Assembly: GCF_034377285.1 (NCBI RefSeq)
Contig: NZ_CP139715.1
Coordinates: forward strand, 186,001 to 250,000
Length of the DNA stretch: 64,000 bases
Direction of reading: 5' to 3'
Source of the DNA: Thalassobaculum sp. OXR-137
GTDB lineage: Bacteria > Pseudomonadota > Alphaproteobacteria > Thalassobaculales > Thalassobaculaceae
Of the stretch, positions 35,553 through 45,034 are shown in pieces (the first letter of the stretch is position 1; each line of letters starts with the position of its first letter). The position numbers were made by a program, and so were the translations under genes. Under the pieces are notes generated by a model. That model was not told the origin of the DNA and ran no database searches. It saw nothing but the letters and a program-made list of their open reading frames with translations.

Positions 35553-37207
35553 GCCGCGTTGCTCCCGGCCTCGTCGGGCAGGCTGACCGACTCAAGCGCC
35601 GGACGGCCGCGAATGATGTCGGACGCCTTCTCCGCGATCATCATCGTGGAGGCGTTCAGGTTGGCCGAGGGCATGGTCGGCATGATCGAGGCATCGACCA
35701 CGCGAAGCCCCTCCAGCCCGTGCACCCGCAGGCTGTCGTCCACCACCGTCAGCTTGTCGCTGCTCGGCCCCATGCGGCAGGTGCCCATCGGGTGGAAGGT
35801 GGTCGTGCCGCGATGCCGGGCAGATTCCATCAGCTCGTCGTCGCTCGCCACGGACGGGCCCGGGTAGGTCTCGCCGGCGTTGTAGGGCGCCATGGCCTGG
35901 GCCGTCATGATCTGGCGGGCTAGCTTCATCGCCGCCAGAAGGACGCGGCGGTCCTCCTCATGGGCGAGGTAGTTCGGCTGGATCACCGGCGCCTCGAACG
36001 GATCGGCGTTGCGCAGGCGGACATAGCCCTGGCTCTCCGGGCGCTGCTGCCACGACGCGATGGTCATGCCGGGCTCCCGCTCCAGCGCCGACTGCACACC
36101 CTCGGCATAGGAGGCCGGGGTGAAGGTGAACTGGATGTCGCCGAACTGCAGCGCCGGATCGGAGCGCCAGAAGCCGTAGACCAGGGTCGGGCTGATCGCC
36201 AGGATGCCCTTGCGGGTGGTCAGGTACTTCATCACCTCGCCGGCCAGCTTCAGACCGCGGGCGCGCTCGTTGATGCTGTCGGTGTTCTTTACCCGGTAGG
36301 CGAAGCGCGGCGCATAGTGGTCGCGCAGGTTCTCGCCGACACCCGGCAGCGCATGCTTGACCGCGATGCCGTGCTGGCTGAGCTGGTCCGGCGCGCCGAT
36401 CCCGGAGAGCTGCAAGAGCTGCGGCGAGTTGTAGGTGCCGCCCGACAGGATCACCTCCCGGTTCGCCTTGACCTCGCTCGGGATACCGTGGCGCCCGCCC
36501 TTGTTGTAGCGCACGCCGGTGACCCGCTTCCCCTCCAGCGCCAGTTCGGTGGCGTGGGCATGGGTGATGACCGTCAGGTTGGGCCGCTTCATGGCGGGGT
36601 GCAGGTAGCCGCGCGCTGCGCTGAGGCGGCGGCCGCCACGGATTGTGCGTTGGGCGTAGTTCACGCCCTCCTGCTTCTCGCCGTTATAGTCCGGGTTGCG
36701 CGGAATGCCGGTCTCCACGCAGCTCTGGATGAAGGCCTCCGTGAGCGGGTGCGACCAGTCGATATCGGTGACGGTCATCTTGCCGTCGCGGCCGCGGAAG
36801 GTCTCGTCCGCCTGGCCCTGGCGGCTTTCGCAGCGCTTGAAATAGGGCAGCACGTCGGCATAGCCCCAGCCCCGGTTGCCCATCTGCGACCAGGTGTTGA
36901 AGTCGAGCCGCTGGCCCCGGTTGTAGATATGGCCATTGATCGAGCTCGACCCGCCCAGGGTCTTGCCGCGCGGCGCCTTGATCCGGCGCCCGGCCGTCCA
37001 GTGGCTCGGCTCCTGCTCGTAAAGCCAGTTCACCGACGGATCGAGGATCGTTTTCATGAACCCGGCGGGAATGTGGATGAACGGGTGCCAGTCACTCGGC
37101 CCGGCCTCCAGCACGCAGACCGAGGTATTGGGATCCTCGCTCAGACGGTTGGCGAGCACCGAACCGGCAGAGCCGGCACCGACGATGACGTAGTCGAAGC
37201 TGTCCAT
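35549..37207 (-). CDS. GMC-family FAD oxidoreductase (choline/alcohol-dehydrogenase-like)
   Basis: This 552-residue flavoenzyme has G-A-G-S-A-G near residue 9, the GMC signature R-G-K-T-L-G-G-S-S-S-I-N-G near residue 82, and S-G-G-T-Y-N-S-P-Q-L-L near residue 257. The C-terminal H-P-M-G-T-C-R-M-G near residue 472 contains the active His. It oxidises an alcohol to the aldehyde. It is the first gene of a three-gene operon with an isomerase and an MFS carrier. The chosen Met begins the Rossmann strand directly; an in-frame upstream Met (37240) is possible, and ribosome sites are weak for both. Confidence 0.9.
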   Translation of the reverse strand: MDSFDYVIVGAGSAGSVLANRLSEDPNTSVCVLEAGPSDWHPFIHIPAGFMKTILDPSVNWLYEQEPSHWTAGRRIKAPRGKTLGGSSSINGHIYNRGQRLDFNTWSQMGNRGWGYADVLPYFKRCESRQGQADETFRGRDGKMTVTDIDWSHPLTEAFIQSCVETGIPRNPDYNGEKQEGVNYAQRTIRGGRRLSAARGYLHPAMKRPNLTVITHAHATELALEGKRVTGVRYNKGGRHGIPSEVKANREVILSGGTYNSPQLLQLSGIGAPDQLSQHGIAVKHALPGVGENLRDHYAPRFAYRVKNTDSINERARGLKLAGEVMKYLTTRKGILAISPTLVYGFWRSDPALQFGDIQFTFTPASYAEGVQSALEREPGMTIASWQQRPESQGYVRLRNADPFEAPVIQPNYLAHEEDRRVLLAAMKLARQIMTAQAMAPYNAGETYPGPSVASDDELMESARHRGTTTFHPMGTCRMGPSSDKLTVVDDSLRVHGLEGLRVVDASIMPTMPSANLNASTMMIAEKASDIIRGRPALESVSLPDEAGSNAA

Positions 37208-37389
37208 TGGATCACGATCCGAGTCTTGAAGCGGTCCCACGAGCGCGGGTTAACCTCAGTCCTAACACAGACGATGGGGGCGGCGGGAGAGAGAAGCGGA
37301 CGATTTTCTCTTTGCCGGATCGGCACGAATGTTTGTGCATGTGCGAAGAGATTTTTGCGAGTGCGAAGAGAAATTTCACCATTTCCACT

Positions 37390-37481
37390 CCCCGGACCTG
37401 TTCCGGGGCGAGGCCAACAGCCGGCGCGAAGCGTTTGGAGTCCGGGCGAGCGGCAAGCCTCGCCCCGGCACAAGGCCGGGG
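37390..37481. repeat. inverted pair of CCCCGG-N7-CCGGGG palindromes
   Basis: CCCCGGACCTGTTCCGGGG (37390-37408) and CCCCGGCACAAGGCCGGGG (37463-37481) are diverged members of the 19-base family. The stem is kept, while the loop and closing pair differ. Confidence 0.76.
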
Positions 37482-37513
37482 GGTGGGAGGGGTGGTGGGT
37501 GGCCGGAGGCTTG

Positions 37514-37581
37514 ATCCTGATTTGCATCAGGATGACGGGGAAACGTTAAGAATAGGCCGTCGTCCTGATGCAAATCAGGAC
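37514..37581. repeat. inverted pair of ATCCTGAT-type palindromes
   Basis: ATCCTGAT-TTGC-ATCAGGAT (37514-37533, followed by GACG) and GTCCTGAT-GCAA-ATCAGGAC (37562-37581, preceded by CGTC) face each other. The outermost stem pair changes from A-T to G-C. Confidence 0.78.
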
Positions 37582-37686
37582 CAAGCCACGAACGCCAGAG
37601 CCGACCCGACCCCCACTCAAGCCCCCTCGCCTCAACCCCGGTGCGGTGCCACAGTGGCGCCCCGCCCGCCCGCCAGAGACACGCCC

Positions 37687-38358
37687 ATGCCCCAGCCCAC
37701 CGCCCTGATCTTCGACTGCGACGGGGTGCTCGTCGATTCCGAGGCCATCGTCATGCGCATCGAGCAGGCCGCGATCGCCGAAGCCGGCCTGAGCTATGCG
37801 CCGCAGGACTACGCCACCAAGTTCACCGGCCTGTCCTACGACGATTTCTTCGCCACCCTGGACGCCGAGCACCGCACCCGTTTCGGCCGGCCGCTCGACC
37901 GAAGCCTGTACGAGCGGATCAAGGACGACAGCGTCGCCGCCATGGAGCGCGAGCTGGAGGCCGTCCCCGGCATCGCCGAGCTGGTGGAGATCGTCACGGT
38001 CCCGACCGCCGTCGCCTCCTCCTCCTTCCCGGACTCGCTGGTCATGAAGCTGCGCAAGACCGGCCTGTACGACCGCTTCGCGCCGCATATCTACTCGACC
38101 AAGCTGGTGCCCAACGGCAAGCCGGCGCCGGACATCTTCCTCTACGCCGCCGAGAAGCTGGGGGTCCCCGCCAAGGACTGCGTCGTGCTGGAGGACAGTG
38201 TCAACGGCATCTGCGCCGCCGTCGATGCGGGCATGACCGCCTGGGGCTTCACCGGGGCCGGACACGCCGACCCGGAGCTCGCCCAACGCCTCACCGCCGC
38301 CGGGGCGGAGTCCGTGTTTGACAGCCACGCCGCGATTGCGCTCCGCTTGCGGGAATGA
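37687..38358 (+). CDS. HAD-superfamily hydrolase (phosphoglycolate-phosphatase/beta-PGM-like)
   Basis: This 223-residue Cof-free HAD has the nucleophile motif F-D-C-D-G-V-L-V-D-S near residue 10, Ser in A-S-S-S-F near residue 118, Lys in G-K-P-A-P-D near residue 152, and the acidic motif V-L-E-D-S-V-N-G near residue 177. The cap domain between motifs 1 and 2 is of the helical C1 type. It dephosphorylates a small metabolite. Its stop overlaps an in-frame Met of the Baeyer-Villiger gene, and the two are probably co-transcribed. Confidence 0.9.
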   Translation: MPQPTALIFDCDGVLVDSEAIVMRIEQAAIAEAGLSYAPQDYATKFTGLSYDDFFATLDAEHRTRFGRPLDRSLYERIKDDSVAAMERELEAVPGIAELVEIVTVPTAVASSSFPDSLVMKLRKTGLYDRFAPHIYSTKLVPNGKPAPDIFLYAAEKLGVPAKDCVVLEDSVNGICAAVDAGMTAWGFTGAGHADPELAQRLTAAGAESVFDSHAAIALRLRE

Positions 38359-38384
38359 ACAACGATAATCTCGGGGAGGAGTGC

Positions 38385-39974
<1,590 letters not shown>

Positions 39975-40013
39975 GATGGAGCATCGACACCAGTTTCTCA
40001 TCCGGCGGAGACG

Positions 40014-40514
40014 ATGACGGAAGACGACGGGCAGACGCCCTCACCAGGCCCCAGCGCGGGAACCGAATTCGTGATCCCCGACGGCTACGCTCCGGAAATC
40101 GCAGCGCTCGTCCGCTACTGGACCCGTATCACGCCGCCAGACGGCCTGCCCGGGCGCCAGCATTTCGACCCGGCGGATATTCCCGAGCTGTTGCCGCATC
40201 TGTGGATGGCCGATGTCTACCGCGATCCGTGGCGCTTCTGGATCCGGCTGGTGGGCACGGCGGTCGTCAACTATTCCGGCCGGGACTCGACCGGAAAATG
40301 GTGCACGGAGCAGTTTCCGAACTTCGAGGAAAGCGCAGGATACCGCGACATGGCGCGCTGCGCCGAGCAGGGCGTTCCGGTCTTCCGGACAGCCAAGCAG
40401 CTCGCCTCCGACGGGCCCCGGCAGTCGCAGCGCGTCCACCTTCCCCTGGCGGCCGACGGCCGGAAGGTCGACATCATCCTGTCGCTGACACGGTACGTGT
40501 TCGTTCGGGTGTAA
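40014..40514 (+). CDS. PAS-domain protein (PAS_5 type)
   Basis: This 166-residue single-domain protein shows the pattern of alphaproteobacterial PAS_5 proteins: L-V-R-Y-W near residue 31, R-Q-H-F-D-P-A-D-I-P near residue 47, and F-W-I-R-L-V-G-T near residue 74. No output domain is attached, so it probably binds a ligand and partners with another protein. Its function is unknown. The stop codon's last bases form part of the stem of an intrinsic terminator immediately downstream. Confidence 0.8.
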   Translation: MTEDDGQTPSPGPSAGTEFVIPDGYAPEIAALVRYWTRITPPDGLPGRQHFDPADIPELLPHLWMADVYRDPWRFWIRLVGTAVVNYSGRDSTGKWCTEQFPNFEESAGYRDMARCAEQGVPVFRTAKQLASDGPRQSQRVHLPLAADGRKVDIILSLTRYVFVRV

Positions 40515-40540
40515 AGCGGGAAGCCTCCCTCCCGCTTTTT
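40513..40540 (+). terminator. intrinsic terminator of the PAS gene
   Basis: AAAGCGGGA pairs with TCCCGCTTT across an 8-base loop and runs into TTTTT. It overlaps the stop codon. Confidence 0.82.
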
Positions 40541-40558
40541 ACCCCGCCCCGCCTCACT

Positions 40559-40648
40559 CCCCGGATTTATTCCGGGGCGATCCCGTCGACCGGCCAGGAC
40601 ACCGAACACTTCGCGTCAGCGGATGCGCTGCCCCGGCACAAGGCCGGG
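40559..40648. repeat. inverted pair of CCCCGG-N7-CCGGGG palindromes
   Basis: CCCCGGATTTATTCCGGGG (40559-40577) faces CCCCGGCACAAGGCCGGG (40631-40648). The first has the family's CACT lead-in. Confidence 0.77.
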
Positions 40649-40680
40649 AAGTCCACTGGTTAAAAATTCAAAATATCCTC

Positions 40681-40803
40681 GTCATCCCGGCGGGCACCGG
40701 GCCTGACCCGGGGGTCAGCAGGGACCCAGCCGCATTGGCACGGTCCCGGGCAGCCCCCGGATCAATCCCGGATTAAATCCGGGACGGGGTCTCCCGGGAT
40801 GAC
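40681..40803. repeat. composite palindromic element bounded by GTCATCCCGG / CCCGGGATGAC
   Basis: Same architecture as 23119, 25001 and 63430: terminal inverted ends with GC-rich hairpins inside, about 123 bases. Confidence 0.76.
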
Positions 40804-40848
40804 GGGTTGGAATGGCGAGGGGCGGCAGGCGTCCCGCCGCCCCTGCCC

Positions 40849-41901
40849 TCAGATCGCCGTCACCCGCTCCGGCGCCGGCGGAAGCTCGCCGCGTTCGACT
40901 GCGTGCACCGCTGTCACCAGGCCCCGGTTCGCCGGGGCGTCGATGCCGATCTCGGCGCCCTTCTCGGCGATGAAGCCGTTGATGTAGTCGATCTCCGTGC
41001 GGCGGCCCTTGGCGATGTCCTGGGCCATGGAGGGGCGGCTCTCCTCGCTGCGGCCCTCGCAGGCGGCGAGCATCTCGTCCTCGATCGCCTGGCGCTGCTT
41101 CGCGTCGCCCTTCCAGGCGGCGATCCACTCGTCGCCGGTGAACTTGCCGATCTTCTCCAGGTCGTAGCCCAGCGCCTTGCCGATGGCCGCCGCCTCGCCG
41201 CAGATGCGGATCTGCAGCCAGCGCACATCGGCGTCCCGCGCGCAGCCGTTGTTGCCGAGGCCGCTGGCCGCACTCACCCCGTTCTGGTGGGCGTTGGCGC
41301 AGAGCTTCGACCAGCGCTCGCCCCACAGGTTGGTGGTGGTCTTGGCGCTGTCGATGCCGGCCAGCATGCCGCAGACCCGCTCGACCCGCGGGGTGATGCG
41401 GCCATGGATCTCGCCGACCCGAAACACGGTGTGGCTGTTGCCGCCCAGGGGCACGCCGCGCTTGACCTCGCCCGGTCCGGTCATCTCGACCGCGATCTTG
41501 GCGGCAATGGTGCCGATCACCCGGCCCCAGCCGACCACCTTGGCGATGGTCTCCTCGTTGATGCAGTTCTGCAGCGAGACCACGTAGCCGTTCGGCGACA
41601 GGTAGTCCTGGATCATCATCGTGGCCCAGGCGGTGTCGAACGACTTGGTGCACACGAACGCGATGTCGATCGGCCCGGTCTTCTTCAGCGCCTGCACGTC
41701 GGTCAGGTGGATCGCCTTGGCCGGGGCGTTGAAGCATTCGGCCTCGGTCAGGCCGTAGAGATTCAGGCCGCCCTCGTTGATGGCGTTGACGTTCTCCGGC
41801 CAGGGGTCGATCAGGGTGACGTCCTCGCCGGCGCGGGAGAAATAGCCGCCGACATAGGCGCCCACGGCGCCGGCCCCGACGATCGCGATACGCTCGCTCA
41901 T
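40849..41901 (-). CDS. ketopantoate reductase-family (PanE/ApbA-like) oxidoreductase
   Basis: This 350-residue NADPH-dependent enzyme has the N-terminal G-A-G-A-V-G-A-Y-V-G near residue 8, the catalytic Lys expected in the C-terminal domain (W-S-K-L-C-A-N-A near residue 197), and a helical C-terminal substrate domain. It is longer than E. coli PanE (303 residues), with an inserted segment near residues 235-290. It may therefore act on another 2-oxo acid rather than in pantothenate synthesis. It lies downstream of the TauD-type gene on the same strand, 25 bases after it, so co-expression is likely. Confidence 0.86.
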   Translation of the reverse strand: MSERIAIVGAGAVGAYVGGYFSRAGEDVTLIDPWPENVNAINEGGLNLYGLTEAECFNAPAKAIHLTDVQALKKTGPIDIAFVCTKSFDTAWATMMIQDYLSPNGYVVSLQNCINEETIAKVVGWGRVIGTIAAKIAVEMTGPGEVKRGVPLGGNSHTVFRVGEIHGRITPRVERVCGMLAGIDSAKTTTNLWGERWSKLCANAHQNGVSAASGLGNNGCARDADVRWLQIRICGEAAAIGKALGYDLEKIGKFTGDEWIAAWKGDAKQRQAIEDEMLAACEGRSEESRPSMAQDIAKGRRTEIDYINGFIAEKGAEIGIDAPANRGLVTAVHAVERGELPPAPERVTAI

Positions 41902-41926
41902 CTCTTGGTCTTCCTTGTCTCGGTTG

Positions 41927-42784
41927 TCAGTGCGGCCGGTCGCCGCCGCCGATGGTGAGGCGGTGCATCACCCGGCGTTCGCCCGGATAGTCGTTCAGCG
42001 CCATGTGCTGGGTGCAGCGGTTGTCCCAGATCACCAGGGTCCCCTTGCGGTAGGAGGCGCGGGCGGTGAAATCCAGGGTCCCGGCATGGGCCTTCAGGAA
42101 GGCGACCAGGGCGTCGCTCTCCTTGTCGCTCAGTTCCTTGATCCGGTAGAGGTGGCTGCCCGAGATGTAGAGCGCCTTGCGGCCTGTTTCCGCGTGGGTG
42201 CGGACCAGCGGGTGCTCGCTCTCCATCTTCGGCGCGTTCTCCACATTGGTGGCATCGAAACGGGTGCTGTTCATCAGCGCCGCTCGGCCGCCGCGCCGGC
42301 CCTTCAGATCGCCGCTATAGACGCCCGTCAGCCCGTCGACGAAGGCGCGCATGGTCGGGCTCAGGGTCTCGTAGGCGCGGTACAGGTTGGCCAGCACCGT
42401 GTCGCCGCCGCGCGAGGGGACCTCGTGGGCGTAGAGCATGGTGGCGATCGGCGGCCGCTCGTCGAAGGACATGTCGGTGTGCCAGGCGCCGCCGAAATTC
42501 TTCTCCTCGTCCGGCTCCTTGCGGATCTCGAACACCTCGGGATGCTCCTCCAGCCCCTTCACGAAGGGATAGGGCACCAGCGGCCCGAAGCGCTGGGCGA
42601 AGGCCTTGTTCTGCTCGATCGTCAGGTCCTGATCGTGGAAGACGAGAAGCTGGTTTTCCAGGAAGGCGCGATGGATCTCGGAGAAGATCTCGTTGCCGAG
42701 TTCCTTGGACAGGTCGACACCGGAGACCTCAGCGCCCATGGTGCCGCCGATGGGTTTTACGGTTATCGTCTCGTACGGTTGCAT
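41927..42784 (-). CDS. TauD/TfdA-family Fe(II)/2-oxoglutarate dioxygenase
   Basis: This 285-residue enzyme has the iron triad H-x-D in A-W-H-T-D-M-S near residue 98 and the distal His in C-T-Q-H-M-A-L-N-D-Y near residue 257. The following Arg in R-R-V-M-H-R binds 2-oxoglutarate. Family members oxidise taurine, 2,4-D or related sulfonates and ethers; the substrate is not evident. A GGGAGGAA site supports the start. It diverges from an EamA transporter, with a TTGT-AC-ACAA dyad in the gap. The ketopantoate-reductase-like gene follows. Confidence 0.9.
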   Translation of the reverse strand: MQPYETITVKPIGGTMGAEVSGVDLSKELGNEIFSEIHRAFLENQLLVFHDQDLTIEQNKAFAQRFGPLVPYPFVKGLEEHPEVFEIRKEPDEEKNFGGAWHTDMSFDERPPIATMLYAHEVPSRGGDTVLANLYRAYETLSPTMRAFVDGLTGVYSGDLKGRRGGRAALMNSTRFDATNVENAPKMESEHPLVRTHAETGRKALYISGSHLYRIKELSDKESDALVAFLKAHAGTLDFTARASYRKGTLVIWDNRCTQHMALNDYPGERRVMHRLTIGGGDRPH

Positions 42785-42822
42785 GCCGTTTCCTCCCGTG
42801 AGGACCGTCTGTTTTCGCGGCC

Positions 42823-42832
42823 TTGTACACAA
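42823..42832. promoter_or_regulatory. TTGT-AC-ACAA dyad in a divergent promoter region
   Basis: A 10-base dyad of the sort bound by GntR-type regulators, in the 100-base gap between the TauD-type gene and the EamA gene. It is short, so it could be chance. Confidence 0.3.
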
Positions 42833-42884
42833 TCTCACCACGGGCCGACGCCCGGCGTCACCCCACCAAATTCGCGGAGCCCCT

Positions 42885-43784
42885 GTGTCCGAAGCCCTCC
42901 CCAAAAAGGCCGCCAACGCCTATCTGCTGCTGGTCCTGACGACCCTGTCCTGGGGAGCGAACGCGGTCGCCGCCAAGATGTCGGTGGGCGAACTGTCGCC
43001 CATGCTGCTCACCCTGCTGCGCTGGCTCGGCGTGGTCATCCTTCTGGCAATCTTCGCCCGCGGGAGGGTGGCCGCCGAATGGCCGGTGTTGCGCCGGCAC
43101 TGGCTGAAGATCTTCCTGATGGGCGCGCTCGGCTTCTGCGTGTTCAACACCCTGATGTACGTCGCGGCCAAGCACACCCAGGCGGTCAATATCGGGATTC
43201 TGCAGGGCGCGATCCCGATCTTTGTGCTGCTCGGCGCCTTCGCGGCCTACCGGACGCCGGTGCGTGGGGTGCAGATCCTCGGGGTGGCGATCACTATGAT
43301 CGGCGTGGCTCTGGTGGCGTCGAAGGGGGATTTCGGGCGGCTGGCGGCACTGGAGCTCAACTTCGGCGACGTGCTGATCGTCGTCGCCTGCGTGCTCTAT
43401 GCCGGCTACACCGTCTCCCTGCGCAAGCGTCCGCCGCTGTCGGGGATGACCATGTTCGCAGGGCTGGCGACGGCCGCCTTTCTGACATCCATCCCCGGCG
43501 CCGGCTACGAGTATCTGGTCGGCGATCTCCAGGCGCCGACGGCCAAGGGCTGGGGGATCGTCGCCTTCGTGGTGATCTTCCCCTCGTTCCTGGCGCAGAT
43601 CTCGTTCCTGCTCGCCGTCGACCAGGTCGGGCCCGGCCGGGCCGGCGTGTTCGTCAATCTGGTGCCGATCTTCGCCGCCGTGCTGAGCGTCGCGATCCTG
43701 AACGAAGCGTTCCACCTGTACCACGCGCTGGCCCTTGTCCTCGTGCTCGGCGGCATCGCCATCGCCGAACGGTTCAAGCGCTGA
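42885..43784 (+). CDS. EamA/DMT-family transporter
   Basis: This 299-residue protein has two EamA repeats and about ten membrane segments. The first repeat has L-S-W-G-A-N-A-V near residue 26, and the second ends with N-E-A-F-H near residue 268. The substrate is unknown. The GTG at 42885 was chosen because the first membrane segment begins soon after; upstream in-frame codons read through the divergent promoter. The epoxide-hydrolase gene follows after 11 bases, suggesting an operon. Confidence 0.85.
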   Translation: MSEALPKKAANAYLLLVLTTLSWGANAVAAKMSVGELSPMLLTLLRWLGVVILLAIFARGRVAAEWPVLRRHWLKIFLMGALGFCVFNTLMYVAAKHTQAVNIGILQGAIPIFVLLGAFAAYRTPVRGVQILGVAITMIGVALVASKGDFGRLAALELNFGDVLIVVACVLYAGYTVSLRKRPPLSGMTMFAGLATAAFLTSIPGAGYEYLVGDLQAPTAKGWGIVAFVVIFPSFLAQISFLLAVDQVGPGRAGVFVNLVPIFAAVLSVAILNEAFHLYHALALVLVLGGIAIAERFKR

Positions 43785-43795
43785 CGGAGAGTGAG

Positions 43796-44947
43796 ATGAC
43801 CGCCACCCCCGCCCCCTTCACTCTCGCCATCCCTCAGGCCGATCTCGACGACCTGCGGGAGCGGCTCGGCCGCACCCGCTTCCCCGACCGCACGCCGGGC
43901 GAGGCCTGGGCCTACGGCACCGACCCGGACTACCTGCGCGAGCTGGTGGCCTATTGGCGCGACAGCTTCGACTGGCGCCAGGAGGAGTCCGCGCTCAACG
44001 CTTTTCCCCAGTTCCAGGTCGAGTTGGACGGCATTCCGCTGCATTACCTGAAGGTCGAGGGTTCGGGGCCGGACCCGATCCCGCTGCTGCTGCTGCACGG
44101 CTGGCCGGGCTCGGTCTTTGAGTTCCTGGAGCTGATCCCGCTGCTGACCGACCCGGCCGCTCACGGCGCCCCCGACGCGCCCTCCTTCACCGTCATCGCT
44201 CCGTCCCTGCCCGGATTCACCCTGTCCTTCCGGCCGGATCAGAAGCGGTTCTCCTGCGAGGAGATGGCCGCGACCCTGGCCAAGCTGATGGGAGAGGTGT
44301 TGAGCATCGACCGCTACATGGTCCAGGGCGGCGACTGGGGCGCCTTCGTCGGCTCGCGCATCGCCTTCGACCATCCCGACCGGGTGCGTGCCCTGCACCT
44401 CAACTTCCTGCCTTTGCGCCGGGATGCCGCCGTGGCCGAGAACCCGAGCCCGGAAGAAGCAACATACCTGGAGGAGCTGGCCGTCTTCCTGCGCGAGGAG
44501 ACCGGCTATCAGGTGATACAGGGCACCCGGCCGCAGACCCTGGCGTCGGCCCTGGTCGACAGCCCCGCCGGGCTCGCCGCCTGGATCGCCGAGAAGTTCC
44601 ATGTCTGGACCGATAACGACGGGCGGATCGAGAACGCCGTCAGCCGCGACCGGATGCTGGCCGACATCTCGCTCTACTGGTTCACCGGCGCGGTCGGGTC
44701 GTCCTTCTGGCCGTACTACGCCCGCGCCCACAGTCCGTGGCCGATCCCGCTCGGTGGCCAGATCACCGTGCCGATGGGCTATCTGCAATCACCGCGGGAG
44801 ATTCTGCGCCCGCCCCGGTCGGCGGCGGCACGGGTCTACACGGACATCCGGCGCTGGGAATCCTTACAAAAAGGAGGGCATTTCGCCGCCTTGGAGAATC
44901 CGACTGCGCTGGCGACCGAGATCCGTGCCATGGCAGACGCCGGATAG
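43796..44947 (+). CDS. epoxide hydrolase (EPHX1/juvenile-hormone type)
   Basis: This 383-residue alpha/beta-hydrolase has an N-terminal EHN domain (residues 5-110). The oxyanion motif H-G-W-P-G-S is near residue 101, the nucleophile Asp in G-G-D-W-G-A near residue 180, and the catalytic His in G-G-H-F-A-A-L-E near residue 361. It opens epoxides to diols through an ester intermediate, with lid Tyr residues assisting. It is probably co-transcribed with the EamA carrier. Together with the nearby oxygenases it suggests oxidation of hydrophobic compounds. Confidence 0.92.
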   Translation: MTATPAPFTLAIPQADLDDLRERLGRTRFPDRTPGEAWAYGTDPDYLRELVAYWRDSFDWRQEESALNAFPQFQVELDGIPLHYLKVEGSGPDPIPLLLLHGWPGSVFEFLELIPLLTDPAAHGAPDAPSFTVIAPSLPGFTLSFRPDQKRFSCEEMAATLAKLMGEVLSIDRYMVQGGDWGAFVGSRIAFDHPDRVRALHLNFLPLRRDAAVAENPSPEEATYLEELAVFLREETGYQVIQGTRPQTLASALVDSPAGLAAWIAEKFHVWTDNDGRIENAVSRDRMLADISLYWFTGAVGSSFWPYYARAHSPWPIPLGGQITVPMGYLQSPREILRPPRSAAARVYTDIRRWESLQKGGHFAALENPTALATEIRAMADAG

Positions 44948-45034
44948 AGCCCTCGAGGCGAAATAGGAAAATCAATTTTTGAGTGTGAATGCCTAACCTG
45001 ATACGCTGAGCGCTCCAGTTCGGGAGGAGCGGTC

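Larger units (their letters stand above)
37208..37686. other. 479-base non-coding gap holding four palindromic repeats
   Basis: No credible gene is present between the divergent GMC-oxidoreductase and HAD genes. The stretch 37240-37380 is AT-richer and may hold promoters. From 37390 on it contains two inverted pairs of palindromic repeats, listed separately. Confidence 0.6.
40541..40848. other. non-coding gap filled by palindromic repeats
   Basis: About 300 bases between the convergent PAS and ketopantoate-reductase-like genes contain no gene. They hold the inverted pair at 40559-40648 and the composite element at 40681-40803. Confidence 0.65.
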